A stretch of DNA of 64,000 nucleotides, from NCBI RefSeq assembly GCF_900112485.1, contig NZ_FOMG01000007.1, forward strand, positions 100,622 through 164,621. The letters are read 5' to 3'. The notes under the pieces were generated by a model. The model saw only the letters and a list, made by a program, of their open reading frames with translations. It was not told the DNA's origin and did not search any database. The DNA is from Clostridium uliginosum. GTDB taxonomy: Bacteria > Bacillota > Clostridia > Clostridiales > Clostridiaceae. Position 1 is the first letter of the stretch, and every line of letters starts with the position of its first letter. The translations under genes were made by a program, and so were the position numbers. Below are positions 1-8,089 of the stretch, in pieces.

Positions 1-626
1 TGAGCTACCTCATTTATTGCAAATATAATATCAAAATAACTTGCTAAAAATGCAGCTATTCTATGATTTACACTAATAAAATCATCTCTTTTTAGTGCTT
101 TTTCGATTTGGTAATAATAAGAAGGCATTTTTAGTTTTAGTAGTCCATAATTCTTTTTTATTATATTTTGTTTTAATTTTTCAGGGTAACTTATCATGTA
201 TTTTTTTTGTAATCTTTTTAAATATCCACCTTTGTCATAAAGTATAATTGAGTTTAAAAAATTACTCCAAAAGCAAGTTGTATATCCTACATCAGCCTCA
301 CATTTAACTAATGTTCTATTAAGTGAAGACTCAATCCATGATAAATCTCTATATATAATTTCTATAGGAATATTACTTTCTTTTAAAATCCCATCATCTT
401 CAGTCTCCCAAAAGGTATTATTTAATTCCATATAACTACAAAATTTATCTGAAATTATTTTTCTTTTCCCTAGAGGTATTTCCTTAGATACATAAATATA
501 TATATCATAATCAGAGTCTTTATCATTAGTTTTTGTAACATATGAACCTGCTAATAAGATTCCAACTATTTCTTCTAGCATTGAAAATTCATTAATTATC
601 TTCATTACATTTGTATTAACATTCAT
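1..626 (-). CDS. Nucleotidyltransferase-domain protein (partial, C-terminus cut by window edge)
   Basis: The open frame runs leftward from an ATG at 626-624 to the window edge, so about 208 N-terminal residues are visible and the C-terminus is missing. A strong ribosome site (GGGGAGGA) lies about 8 bases upstream of the ATG. Near residues 22-36 it reads LLAGSY...DSDYDIYIYV, the G-S and D-x-D signature of Pol-beta-type nucleotidyltransferases. Known relatives transfer nucleotides to antibiotics or to RNA or protein targets. The rest resembles small aminoglycoside-type or DUF4037 nucleotidyltransferases, but I cannot name the substrate. Confidence 0.75.
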   Translation of the reverse strand, partial: MNVNTNVMKIINEFSMLEEIVGILLAGSYVTKTNDKDSDYDIYIYVSKEIPLGKRKIISDKFCSYMELNNTFWETEDDGILKESNIPIEIIYRDLSWIESSLNRTLVKCEADVGYTTCFWSNFLNSIILYDKGGYLKRLQKKYMISYPEKLKQNIIKKNYGLLKLKMPSYYYQIEKALKRDDFISVNHRIAAFLASYFDIIFAINEVA

Positions 627-732
627 AGCTAAGTCCTCCCCATTAGGTGATAATATATTATATTTATATGGTAGTATTATTTATACTACTATATAAATAT
701 AATATATTAATCTAAGTCTATATTTTAGAAGA

Positions 733-1026
733 GTGTTAATATTGTTATATTTTTGTAAAGCGGACATTGAAATTGAACTTTTAGAACTCTTAAGTAAGAG
801 TCCAAATTTTATATTTGGTTTCTCGAACTTTCTCTGTGAGCATTTTACATTTGGTACCTCAAACTTACTCAGTGAACGAATGTGAGTCGAGTTTCCTTGA
901 GTATTGTCACCTTTCTTGCTTGTCCAAAGCTTGCCTTTGGAGCAAGCTAAAATGGGACTATACTCATTTAGATGTTCTTAAGTTCAATTTCTTAGTCCAC
1001 TTTACAATATATAATAATATCAACAC
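733..1026. repeat. 294-bp palindromic element with long terminal inverted repeats (third repeat family)
   Basis: The arms at 733-780 and 980-1026 are imperfect inverted repeats of about 47 bp, both containing AAGYGGACWWNGAAATTGAACTT-like sequence read inward. The interior carries a module also present in TWA elements 6, 14 and 19: CTCGAACTTTC, then ACTTACTCAG, then GAGTCGAG. There is no credible gene inside; an apparent 78-codon frame at 815-1051 has no ribosome site and only follows the repeat. It lies just downstream of comB and fills the gap between comB and the nucleotidyltransferase gene. Confidence 0.7.
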
Positions 1027-1042
1027 GGTTTTAAAACAGCAC

Positions 1043-1768
1043 CTAATCTAAATTATAAGGTATTATTTTTCCATTAATATACTCTGGGACTACATCTATA
1101 ATGCTCTTCTTCATACAATAATCAATATCTTCATCTAAGTTTATAGATTTCATTAATGCATAATGGCTAGCATGTTTAACATAACTTATAATATTTGAAT
1201 TAGATTCATATATCATATTTGATGTTTTAGCTATATCCGTAAGTTGGACACTCTTCTTTTCCTTTAATATGCTATTAATAATGTATCCTCCGCAAATATA
1301 ATCGTCCATAGAAAATTCTCCATTAGTCCCAGCATTCACTATAACAACATCTTCATTAATATTTATAAGTTTCTCTGCTACTGCTTCCCCATTTATCATT
1401 GCTGCTACAAAAATTCTCTTTGCCCCTAGAGATTTTGTTAAAGCCCTTGTCCCATTTGTTGTTGTCATAAGAACTGTCTTATCATTTACCATATTTCTTG
1501 TATACTCTAGTGGAGAATTTGATAAATCAAAATTCTCTATTCTTACAGCATTTCTTTCTCCGCCTAATAAATATTCACCCTTGTTAAATTTCTTAGATGC
1601 CTCTAATGTCTCTTCTATAGTTAAATAAGGTATTACCGCCTTACAACCATTATTAATTGCTGCTGTTATAACTGATGTGGCTCTAAACATATCAATTACA
1701 ACTACTATTTTGTCCTTAATTTTATTTTCATCTATATGATTAGCTGATATTATAACATCTATCTTCAT
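1043..1768 (-). CDS. comB: ComB family 2-phosphosulfolactate phosphatase
   Basis: At 241 aa it is the normal size for the ComB family (Pfam 2-ph_phosp). The recognisable blocks are VVVIDMFRATSVI near the N-terminus, LLGGERNAVRIENFDLSNSP, TTTNGTRAL and VIVNAGTNGEFSMDDYICGG, which carry the acidic metal and phosphate ligands of the fold. In archaea the enzyme hydrolyses 2-phosphosulfolactate in coenzyme M synthesis; in clostridia the physiological substrate is unclear. Its ATG overlaps the stop of the upstream radical SAM gene in an ATGA, so the two are translationally coupled. Confidence 0.85.
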   Translation of the reverse strand: MKIDVIISANHIDENKIKDKIVVVIDMFRATSVITAAINNGCKAVIPYLTIEETLEASKKFNKGEYLLGGERNAVRIENFDLSNSPLEYTRNMVNDKTVLMTTTNGTRALTKSLGAKRIFVAAMINGEAVAEKLININEDVVIVNAGTNGEFSMDDYICGGYIINSILKEKKSVQLTDIAKTSNMIYESNSNIISYVKHASHYALMKSINLDEDIDYCMKKSIIDVVPEYINGKIIPYNLD

Positions 1769-2712
1769 TTAATATCCCCCTGTATGCACTTAAAATTTTT
1801 TCCTTGATATAAATCATTATCTTCTAATGATTTGTCTATTGCATTTAAAACTTCCCATTTTTTCAAACTCCACATAGGACCTATTAATAAATCTCTTGGT
1901 GCATCACCTGTTAATCTATGAACAACCATATCTTCTGGAATTATAGATACTCCTGTGCAGATTAAATCTATATAGTCTTCTTGTGATAAGAACTTAAGAT
2001 CTCCCTTATCATATAATTCAACCATAGGAGTTTGCTTCATTAAATGTAGTAAATGGAATTTAATCCCTTTTGCACCAGAGTGAGCTACATAATCTATTGT
2101 ATTTAACATATCTTCTCGATCTTCCCCTGGTAAACCTAATATAGTATGTACAACAACATCTATTTCTATTTGTTTTAATTTTATCATAGCTTCTTCAAAT
2201 ATTTTTAAATCATATCCTCTGTTTATCTTTTTTGCAGTTTTATCGCTTACAGTCTGTAAACCAAGTTCAATCCACACATAAACTCTTTGATTTATCTCCT
2301 TAAGTAGGTTAAGAACTTCATCGTCTAAGCAATCTGGTCTTGTAGCTATTGCTAATGCTACAACCCCATCCTGATTTAAAGCTTCTTCATATTTTCTCCT
2401 TAATTCTTCAACTGGAGCATAAGTATTTGTATATGCTTGGAAATAAGCTATGTACTTTCCGGTTTTCCATTTATTAGCCATCATAGTTTTTACATTATTA
2501 AATTGTTCTGTAATCGCAAAAGTTCTGTCACCTGCATAATCTCCTGAACCTCTCTCACTACAAAACAAGCATCCTCCCTTGCTTATCTTTCCATCTCTAT
2601 TAGGACATGAAAAGCCTCCATCTAGGGATATTTTAAAAACTTTCTCACCAAATTTATTTCTTAAAAAATAATTTAAGCTATGATATCTCTTCCCATTCCA
2701 AAAATTATCCAT
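1765..2712 (-). CDS. TIGR01212/YhcC-family radical SAM protein
   Basis: This 315-aa protein is full length for the YhcC-like radical SAM family. Cysteines C36, C48 and C51 (FSCPNRDG...GGCLFC) form the spaced cluster motif of this family and should bind the [4Fe-4S] that cleaves S-adenosylmethionine. Later blocks such as ARPDCLDDE, WIELGLQT and VVHTILGLPGED are typical of the TIM barrel. The substrate is unknown. It is the first gene of a two-gene unit with comB (4-base overlap). Its 5' side is crowded by TWA elements 1-3. Confidence 0.88.
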   Translation of the reverse strand: MDNFWNGKRYHSLNYFLRNKFGEKVFKISLDGGFSCPNRDGKISKGGCLFCSERGSGDYAGDRTFAITEQFNNVKTMMANKWKTGKYIAYFQAYTNTYAPVEELRRKYEEALNQDGVVALAIATRPDCLDDEVLNLLKEINQRVYVWIELGLQTVSDKTAKKINRGYDLKIFEEAMIKLKQIEIDVVVHTILGLPGEDREDMLNTIDYVAHSGAKGIKFHLLHLMKQTPMVELYDKGDLKFLSQEDYIDLICTGVSIIPEDMVVHRLTGDAPRDLLIGPMWSLKKWEVLNAIDKSLEDNDLYQGKNFKCIQGDIK

Positions 2713-2732
2713 TTTTCCTCCTAGGCACTTAT

Positions 2733-2888
2733 TTAGGCATTATAAAGTAAATAGCTAGTCAAAGATTCTTAGGATTTTTTTGAACTAAACAAGGAAATTA
2801 ATAATTCTGTTATCAGCTACATTTGCTGACACAGTATAGTACACAAAATACAAGAAGACTGACTAGATATTTATTTAGAAATACCTTA
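2733..2888 (+). mobile_element. TWA element 1 (subfamily with AATAGCTAGTC ends)
   Basis: The element is flanked by TTA (2733-2735 and 2886-2888). The left end reads GGCATTATAAAGTAAATAGC and the right end is its imperfect inverse. Inside are AACTAAACAAGG and CAGTATAGTAC, shared with element 16 at 42000. The right TTA is also the left TTA of element 2. Confidence 0.8.
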
Positions 2889-2948
2889 GGCACATGAAAG
2901 AAAATAATAGACATTCACACTGGTCTATTATTTTTTGAATGTGCCTTA
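2886..2948 (+). mobile_element. TWA element 2 (short form, abuts element 1)
   Basis: TTA|GGCACATGAAAGAAAATAA...ATGTGCC|TTA. It is a 57-bp body that folds as one hairpin. It shares the TTA at 2886-2888 with element 1, giving TTA-element-TTA-element-TTA. Confidence 0.85.
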
Positions 2949-2999
2949 TATACTTTTATTATAACTTAATTTAAAACACTTTTAACTTTTAAATATAGA

Positions 3000-3063
3000 T
3001 AAGACATATTAAAATAAATAACGGACAATAATACTGGTCTATTATTTTTTTGAATATGCCTTA
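3000..3063. mobile_element. TWA element 3 (short form)
   Basis: TAA|GACATATTAAAATAAATAAC...GAATATGCC|TTA. The hairpin and ends fit the family, but the flanking triplets differ (TAA and TTA), so the target duplication has decayed or the ends come from different copies. It lies 15 bp from the lipoprotein stop codon and could serve as its terminator. Confidence 0.75.
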
Positions 3064-3078
3064 AATTGATAATATACT

Positions 3079-4152
3079 TTATTTTTGGGTTATAGTAGCC
3101 TTTTTTGTATTAATTATGTAAATTCCTGATTTGCCATCTTCAGCTTCACTTATTCCTTCTAGAAGAGAAACCTTAATTGTAATATCTTCTTCTGATGTAT
3201 AAATAACTCTTATATTATACTTATCTGTAGGAAATGTGTTTTCAATATTTAAAGCAGATAATTCTCCACTTTCTATATTAAATATTTTTAATCCTGTTCC
3301 TTTACTTAGTTTTTTATAAGAAATTAGAAGTTCATCTTCTAGAGAATTAAATATGAGTCTTTCTATTTTACATTCCTTCAAAACTCCAAAATTGCTCATT
3401 TTCTCAGTCTGTGATTTTTCTAAATCTTCGGTTATATTTGCACCTTTGCTTGAATCTTCTATATTATCACCCTTATTAGGTGTAATAGTTCCTACTGATT
3501 CCTTTACATATAATACACCAACAAAACTGTCCTTGCCATCAGTTGTAGCGTAAGCTACCTTATTCCCAGTATAACTTAAACCAGCTGAAGAAAAATCTTT
3601 AGCTGGACTCTCTATTTTTTCCAATGACCCAGATTCTTTGTTATATACTTCCTTAGGAACATCTGAAAGTCTTAATAAGAGATTACTTTGTCCCTGTGAT
3701 GATTGTTTTATTCTTAATCTATTTTGATCATTATATACTTCTACTTCATCCTGAGTTTTTAAATCATTTATTTTGTATTTGTCGTCCTCTTTTACAACAT
3801 ATACATTATACATATCTAAATTACTGTTAGGTCTATTGTCTTCTCCTCTTATTGCATCAAATACAACCGAAGACTTATTCCCACCTTCTACGGTTTTATT
3901 TATCTTAAAGGACTGAATTTTAAAATCGCCTAAAGGATTTTCTTTTTGATTTGCAGAAAATTGACTAGTACATAAACTTTTAGCGCCTTCCACATCTCCA
4001 TCTTGTAGTTTTATTAAATATTCTTTAGCAATTTCTATTGCTTGTTTGCTATCATATAAATTTACAGTCTCTTCATTTAAATTATTATTTTTACATCCTA
4101 TTAATCCTAAAATCATAATTATAGTCATTATTAATGAAATAATCTTTTTCAA
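3079..4152 (-). CDS. Putative lipoprotein of unknown function
   Basis: At 357 aa it starts with a lysine-containing signal peptide and a lipobox ending LGLIGC (Cys about residue 20), so it should be lipidated and anchored on the outer face of the membrane. The segment at about 35-130 (KQAIEIAKEYLIKLQDGDVEGAKSLC) looks like the DUF4878/NTF2-like fold common in clostridial lipoproteins. The rest is a beta-rich region with a polar linker around 220-245. A ribosome site (AAAGGAGG) precedes the ATG. I recognise no catalytic motif. It is transcribed alone, divergently from the YkvI-type transporter. Confidence 0.7.
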   Translation of the reverse strand: MKKIISLIMTIIMILGLIGCKNNNLNEETVNLYDSKQAIEIAKEYLIKLQDGDVEGAKSLCTSQFSANQKENPLGDFKIQSFKINKTVEGGNKSSVVFDAIRGEDNRPNSNLDMYNVYVVKEDDKYKINDLKTQDEVEVYNDQNRLRIKQSSQGQSNLLLRLSDVPKEVYNKESGSLEKIESPAKDFSSAGLSYTGNKVAYATTDGKDSFVGVLYVKESVGTITPNKGDNIEDSSKGANITEDLEKSQTEKMSNFGVLKECKIERLIFNSLEDELLISYKKLSKGTGLKIFNIESGELSALNIENTFPTDKYNIRVIYTSEEDITIKVSLLEGISEAEDGKSGIYIINTKKATITQK

Positions 4153-4287
4153 AAGTAAATGCCTCCTTTTAAAATATCTTGTATTTATTTTTCCTAAGAA
4201 ATGTACTGTTATACTAATAATTAAAGAATAAATAAAATATTTTACTTATATACTTAATAATGAAAGTATTATTAAGGAGAATAAAAA

Positions 4288-5346
4288 TTGAAAAAGCAAT
4301 TAATTAATATATTTCAAGTCGCTGCAGTATTTATTGGAACAATTGTTGGTGCTGGCCTAGCATCAGGAAAGGAGATTACAGAATTTTTTACATGCTTTGG
4401 AATAAAAAGCTTTATAGGTATTCTAGTATGTGGGTGCTTTTATGTAATTATGGGTATTATTATTTCCAAGATAAGTATTTTTTATAAATTGAATTCTTAT
4501 GGAGATGTTATTAACATAATTAGTCCTAATTATTTGGGTAAGCTTACAGGGGGTATAACTACCCTATACCTTATTTCTAGTGCGTCTATAATTTTAGCAG
4601 GAAGTGGTGCCCTAATAAATCAATTCTTTGGTATCCCAAAATTAATTGGTTCGCTAATAATGGTATTTATAGCCTTATTCTTTTTGTTACGTGATACTAA
4701 TGGCTTAATTGAAATAAATTCATTTATTGTACCTGCTTTAATTTCTACAATTACATTAATTACTATTCTATATTTTATATTCTGTAAAGATGTTATTTCA
4801 TTACAAAATATAGCAAGTTTTAAACCTAAAAAAACAGGACTTGGTATTTCAACTATTTTATATGCAGGTTATAATATTCTTTGTTGTTCTGGTGTGCTTG
4901 TTCCTCTTAGTACACAAATGAAAAAAACAAAAACCATGGTTTTAGGAATAACTATGGGTTCTATTGGGCTTACTTTACTTTGCTTAATGATAAATCTTAT
5001 GTTAACAGTTAATCAACCATATATATATAACTATGAAATTCCCCTACTTCTTGTAGCAAGTAGATTTGGAAATATAGTTCAAGCTATTCTATTAGTTATA
5101 ATTTGGCTAGAGATGTTTTCTACTGAAGTTTCAGATGTTTATTCTATAAGTAAGACACTAGAACATAGTTTTCATATTAATTTTAAAAAAGGAATACTTA
5201 TAGTTTTAGCAATAGCTCTTCCAATATCTCAATTTGGATTTACTAACTTAATCACAAAGTTATATCCTGTATTTGGGGTATTAAGCTTAATTTTCATAAC
5301 CCAATGTATAGTATTTTACTTTAAACATAAAACAAAACTTGATTAG
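4288..5346 (+). CDS. YkvI-type membrane transporter
   Basis: This 352-aa hydrophobic protein has about ten membrane segments. The first helix carries FIGTIVGAGLASGKEITEFF, typical of the COG3949/YkvI family within the APC-like LeuT-fold transporters. Substrates of this family are not established. The start is a TTG preceded by AAGGAG at 4275-4280, with good spacing. TWA element 4 follows the stop codon by about 36 bp and its hairpin plus T-run may terminate the transcript. Confidence 0.8.
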   Translation: MKKQLINIFQVAAVFIGTIVGAGLASGKEITEFFTCFGIKSFIGILVCGCFYVIMGIIISKISIFYKLNSYGDVINIISPNYLGKLTGGITTLYLISSASIILAGSGALINQFFGIPKLIGSLIMVFIALFFLLRDTNGLIEINSFIVPALISTITLITILYFIFCKDVISLQNIASFKPKKTGLGISTILYAGYNILCCSGVLVPLSTQMKKTKTMVLGITMGSIGLTLLCLMINLMLTVNQPYIYNYEIPLLLVASRFGNIVQAILLVIIWLEMFSTEVSDVYSISKTLEHSFHINFKKGILIVLAIALPISQFGFTNLITKLYPVFGVLSLIFITQCIVFYFKHKTKLD

Positions 5347-5381
5347 TTTAATGAAAATATGTAATTAAGCCTAACTTAATA

Positions 5382-5468
5382 TTAAGCATATAAAAGAAAA
5401 TAACAAGTCAAAGACGCTACATATATTTTGTGTCATACTGACTTGTTATTTTTTTGGAATATGTTTTA
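5382..5468 (+). mobile_element. TWA element 4
   Basis: TTA|AGCATATAAAAGAAAATAAC...GGAATATGTT|TTA. It carries the left-end sequence (ACAAGTCAAAGACGC...TTTTGTGTCA) joined directly to the right-end TACTGACTTGTTATT. It is therefore a long element with its centre deleted. Confidence 0.82.
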
Positions 5469-5550
5469 TTACTTATAAATATAAATTTTTTATATCCATA
5501 AAACTATCTAATGCTATAATAAACATAATAAAAATTTGATAATTAAAACC

Positions 5551-5670
5551 TTAGACAGCTGAAATAAATAGTGACATTAAACAGCTAAAAGTAATAGTTA
5601 GGCGTATTTTTTTAAACTAATAGACCAGTGTTCCTATATATTTGATCTATTATTTTTTTCAACTGTCTTA
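5551..5670. mobile_element. TWA element 5 (diverged)
   Basis: TTA|GACAGCTGAAATAAATAG...TTTTTTCAACTGTC|TTA. The ends match each other as inverted repeats but have drifted from the family consensus. The right TTA is 17 bp upstream of the start codon of the radical SAM gene at 5688, so the ribosome site sits directly beside it. Confidence 0.65.
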
Positions 5671-5687
5671 ACTCAAGGAGATAAATA

Positions 5688-6614
5688 ATGAAATATTCAA
5701 ATATGTTAAAACAATGTACACTTTGCCATAGGAATTGTAAAGTTAATAGGTTAGATAATAAACTTGGATTTTGTAAGGCTTCAGATAAAATTAAAATTGC
5801 AAGAGCTGCATTACATCTTTGGGAAGAACCTCCAATTTCATGTGAAAAAGGATCTGGAACTGTATTCTTTTCTTATTGCAACCTCAATTGTGTTTTTTGC
5901 CAAAACTATGAAATAAGTCAAAAATGTAATGGAGTGGAAATTTCTATTGAAAGACTTTCTGAAATATTTTTAGAACTTCAAGAAAAAGGTGCAAACAACA
6001 TAAATTTAGTTACTCCAACTCACTATGTACCTCAAATACTGGAAGCCTTAGAAATCTCAAAATCAAATGGATTAAAACTTCCTATACTCTATAATACAAA
6101 TAGCTATGACTCTATTGAAACCATTAAAGCTTTGAATGGCTATATAGATGTATACCTTCCAGATTTTAAGTATTTTAATGATAAGTATTCTATTAAATAT
6201 TCTAATGCAAAGGATTATTCATTAAATGCTATAGAGATAATAGATGAAATGATTAAACAAGTTGGTACTCCTGAATTTAATTCAAATGGTCATATAACTA
6301 AAGGCGTTATTATCAGACATTTATTACTTCCAGGACTCCTATTTGATTCAAAAAAAGTTATAGATTCTATATTTAGTATATATGGTGATAAAGTTTATAT
6401 AAGTTTGATGAATCAATATACACCTATGTTTAATGCATATTATTATCCTGAAATCAATAAAGGTTTAAATCCTAAACACTATGACAGTTTAATTCAATAT
6501 GCTTTAAATATCGGTATTAAAAATGGATTTATTCAAGATGATGGTACTAATGACACTCATTTTGTTCCTTCATTTGATTTAGAAGGAGTATATAAAAAAT
6601 CAAGCAAGTACTAA
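5688..6614 (+). CDS. Radical SAM protein, PflA-like (COG1313)
   Basis: The 308-aa protein has the canonical radical SAM CX3CX2C motif as C64-x3-C68-x2-C71 (SYCNLNCVFC). An N-terminal cysteine group (C10, C13, C17, C29) probably holds a second metal site, as in the COG1313 group. These proteins resemble pyruvate formate-lyase activating enzymes, but no glycyl-radical partner is encoded nearby, so the target is unknown. The ATG at 5688 follows CAAGGAG. It converges with sleC on a shared terminator. Confidence 0.87.
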   Translation: MKYSNMLKQCTLCHRNCKVNRLDNKLGFCKASDKIKIARAALHLWEEPPISCEKGSGTVFFSYCNLNCVFCQNYEISQKCNGVEISIERLSEIFLELQEKGANNINLVTPTHYVPQILEALEISKSNGLKLPILYNTNSYDSIETIKALNGYIDVYLPDFKYFNDKYSIKYSNAKDYSLNAIEIIDEMIKQVGTPEFNSNGHITKGVIIRHLLLPGLLFDSKKVIDSIFSIYGDKVYISLMNQYTPMFNAYYYPEINKGLNPKHYDSLIQYALNIGIKNGFIQDDGTNDTHFVPSFDLEGVYKKSSKY

Positions 6615-6629
6615 ATATTAATACTAAAA

Positions 6630-6665
6630 ATAAGTAGCATCAAAAGTGATGCTACTTATTTTTTA
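6630..6665. terminator. Bidirectional terminator between radical SAM gene and sleC
   Basis: A perfect 10-bp stem, AAGTAGCATC/GATGCTACTT, with an AAAA loop. Runs of T on the plus side and A on the minus-template side make it usable from both directions. Confidence 0.85.
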
Positions 6666-7994
6666 CTACTCTTCAAAATAAGAGAATTCTGGTATATTTT
6701 TATCATATAATCGGGTTGTAATTGGTGGAATAAAAATCTTTTCTTTTGAACAGCTTTCTCTAAGTTCTGCTATTTTAGTTACACCTACATATACATCTGA
6801 AATCTTATACCATGTTGCATAGTCAACTATACCTGTTTTAGGTAAATTAAATACTCCTTGGAATACTTTAACCGCTTCAGCTGTATTCTTCCCAAATACT
6901 CCATCTTCAGGCACTTTGGGAATAAGTGGATAATTTTTAGATATTGTATTTAATTGATTTTGTATTGTTTTAACTGGTTCCCCTACTGATCCAATCGTTA
7001 AATCATAATCCGGATATGATTTAGGGCTTCCTTCAACCTTCTCTGCTGTTACCAGTTCAATATCATTTCCATAATAGTACTTTAATATTTCAAATGGTTG
7101 CATACCCTTGGATCCTAAGCCCTGGCTTCCCCATTGACTTAACCATTCTGGGCAACTAACACTTTTACCATCACAGTATTGAGTTAAAAGAGGTTGTTTC
7201 TTACCTATTCTTCTAACATAAGTAGAAAATATCTCATCTACAATTGCACCTATGCTATCATAGATATTCCTTCCATAATTAAATGCATGGTCATAAGCTG
7301 TAGAACTCGAAACATCGAAGTTCTTTCCTTTACCTCTATACCACTCCGTATATATTCTATTTAGAGTAAATGATAACATGCAAAATATATTTGCTCTTAT
7401 TGCATTTGATGACCAAGTTGAATAAATTTCACACGATGCAACATTTTTAATATATTCTTTAAATGGCACTTTATAATTAGGTGCTGAAGGATCATTAGGA
7501 CTTCCTTGATGTACAACAATATATTCAGGAATTACTGGTTTACTTAATACAACTCCTGAACTTGGTGGTGGTAATGGTTTATCAACCTCTTCTGGAATCT
7601 TGGGAGGAAAATCTCCATTAAGTGTATTAGGTAGAATATTAATAATTTCTTCTTGTCTAGTATTTCTAGATGTAATTTCAACTAGATTACATCTTTGATA
7701 AGCCACCTCTTCCGGAAATATTTGGCATCCTCTTATTATTAAAGTTTTGAATCCCTCTCTTTGTACCGTTATATCATATAAACTATACGGAATTTCATTA
7801 CTGTTTTTGTCTAATGAATATTCTATAGGAGGTGCATTTAAATCTATTTGTTCAGTTAATCCAATTGAATTTGTAGTTAATTCAATCTCAGTTGTTGTAA
7901 GCTGAGTTTGTTTAATATAAACTTTGCTTCCATCTACTGGGATATAATTATCACCATTAAAACATTGGACTTTTAAGCTACCCTTATCAGCCAC
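6666..7994 (-). CDS. sleC: SleC, spore cortex-lytic enzyme (pre-pro form)
   Basis: At 442 aa it matches the length and architecture of clostridial SleC. An N-terminal pre/pro region (1 to about 150) is followed by the conserved block VIPEYIVVHQG at about 154, next to the known activation site in C. perfringens SleC. The SpoIID-like lytic domain contains AIRANIFCMLSFTLNR and QYCDGKSVSCPEWLSQWGS. A C-terminal peptidoglycan-binding domain spans about 333-405. The enzyme degrades spore cortex after its pro-segment is removed by Csp proteases. The gene for such a protease lies 81 bp upstream on the same strand. The function rests on family knowledge plus this context. Confidence 0.88.
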   Translation of the reverse strand: MADKGSLKVQCFNGDNYIPVDGSKVYIKQTQLTTTEIELTTNSIGLTEQIDLNAPPIEYSLDKNSNEIPYSLYDITVQREGFKTLIIRGCQIFPEEVAYQRCNLVEITSRNTRQEEIINILPNTLNGDFPPKIPEEVDKPLPPPSSGVVLSKPVIPEYIVVHQGSPNDPSAPNYKVPFKEYIKNVASCEIYSTWSSNAIRANIFCMLSFTLNRIYTEWYRGKGKNFDVSSSTAYDHAFNYGRNIYDSIGAIVDEIFSTYVRRIGKKQPLLTQYCDGKSVSCPEWLSQWGSQGLGSKGMQPFEILKYYYGNDIELVTAEKVEGSPKSYPDYDLTIGSVGEPVKTIQNQLNTISKNYPLIPKVPEDGVFGKNTAEAVKVFQGVFNLPKTGIVDYATWYKISDVYVGVTKIAELRESCSKEKIFIPPITTRLYDKNIPEFSYFEE

Positions 7995-8054
7995 ATAATT
8001 ACCCCTTTATATTTCTTCTTCCAAATATCTTATGAAAAGTAACTGCCTTTTGTG

Positions 8055-8089
8055 ACTAACTTTTTTAGTTGTTTATTAAAAATGCCTAA
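8055..8089. repeat. TWA element remnant at the 3' end of the csp gene
   Basis: One recognisable end (AGTTGTTTATTAAAAATGCC|TAA) overlaps the last codons of the protease gene. The gene ends R-H-F-stop within AGGCATTTTTAA of this end. The opposite end is not identifiable. Confidence 0.45.

Noticed and set aside
815..1051. 78-codon open frame in the 733-1026 repeat
   Set aside because: It has no ribosome site or family resemblance and is explained by the palindromic repeat and AT-rich spacer.
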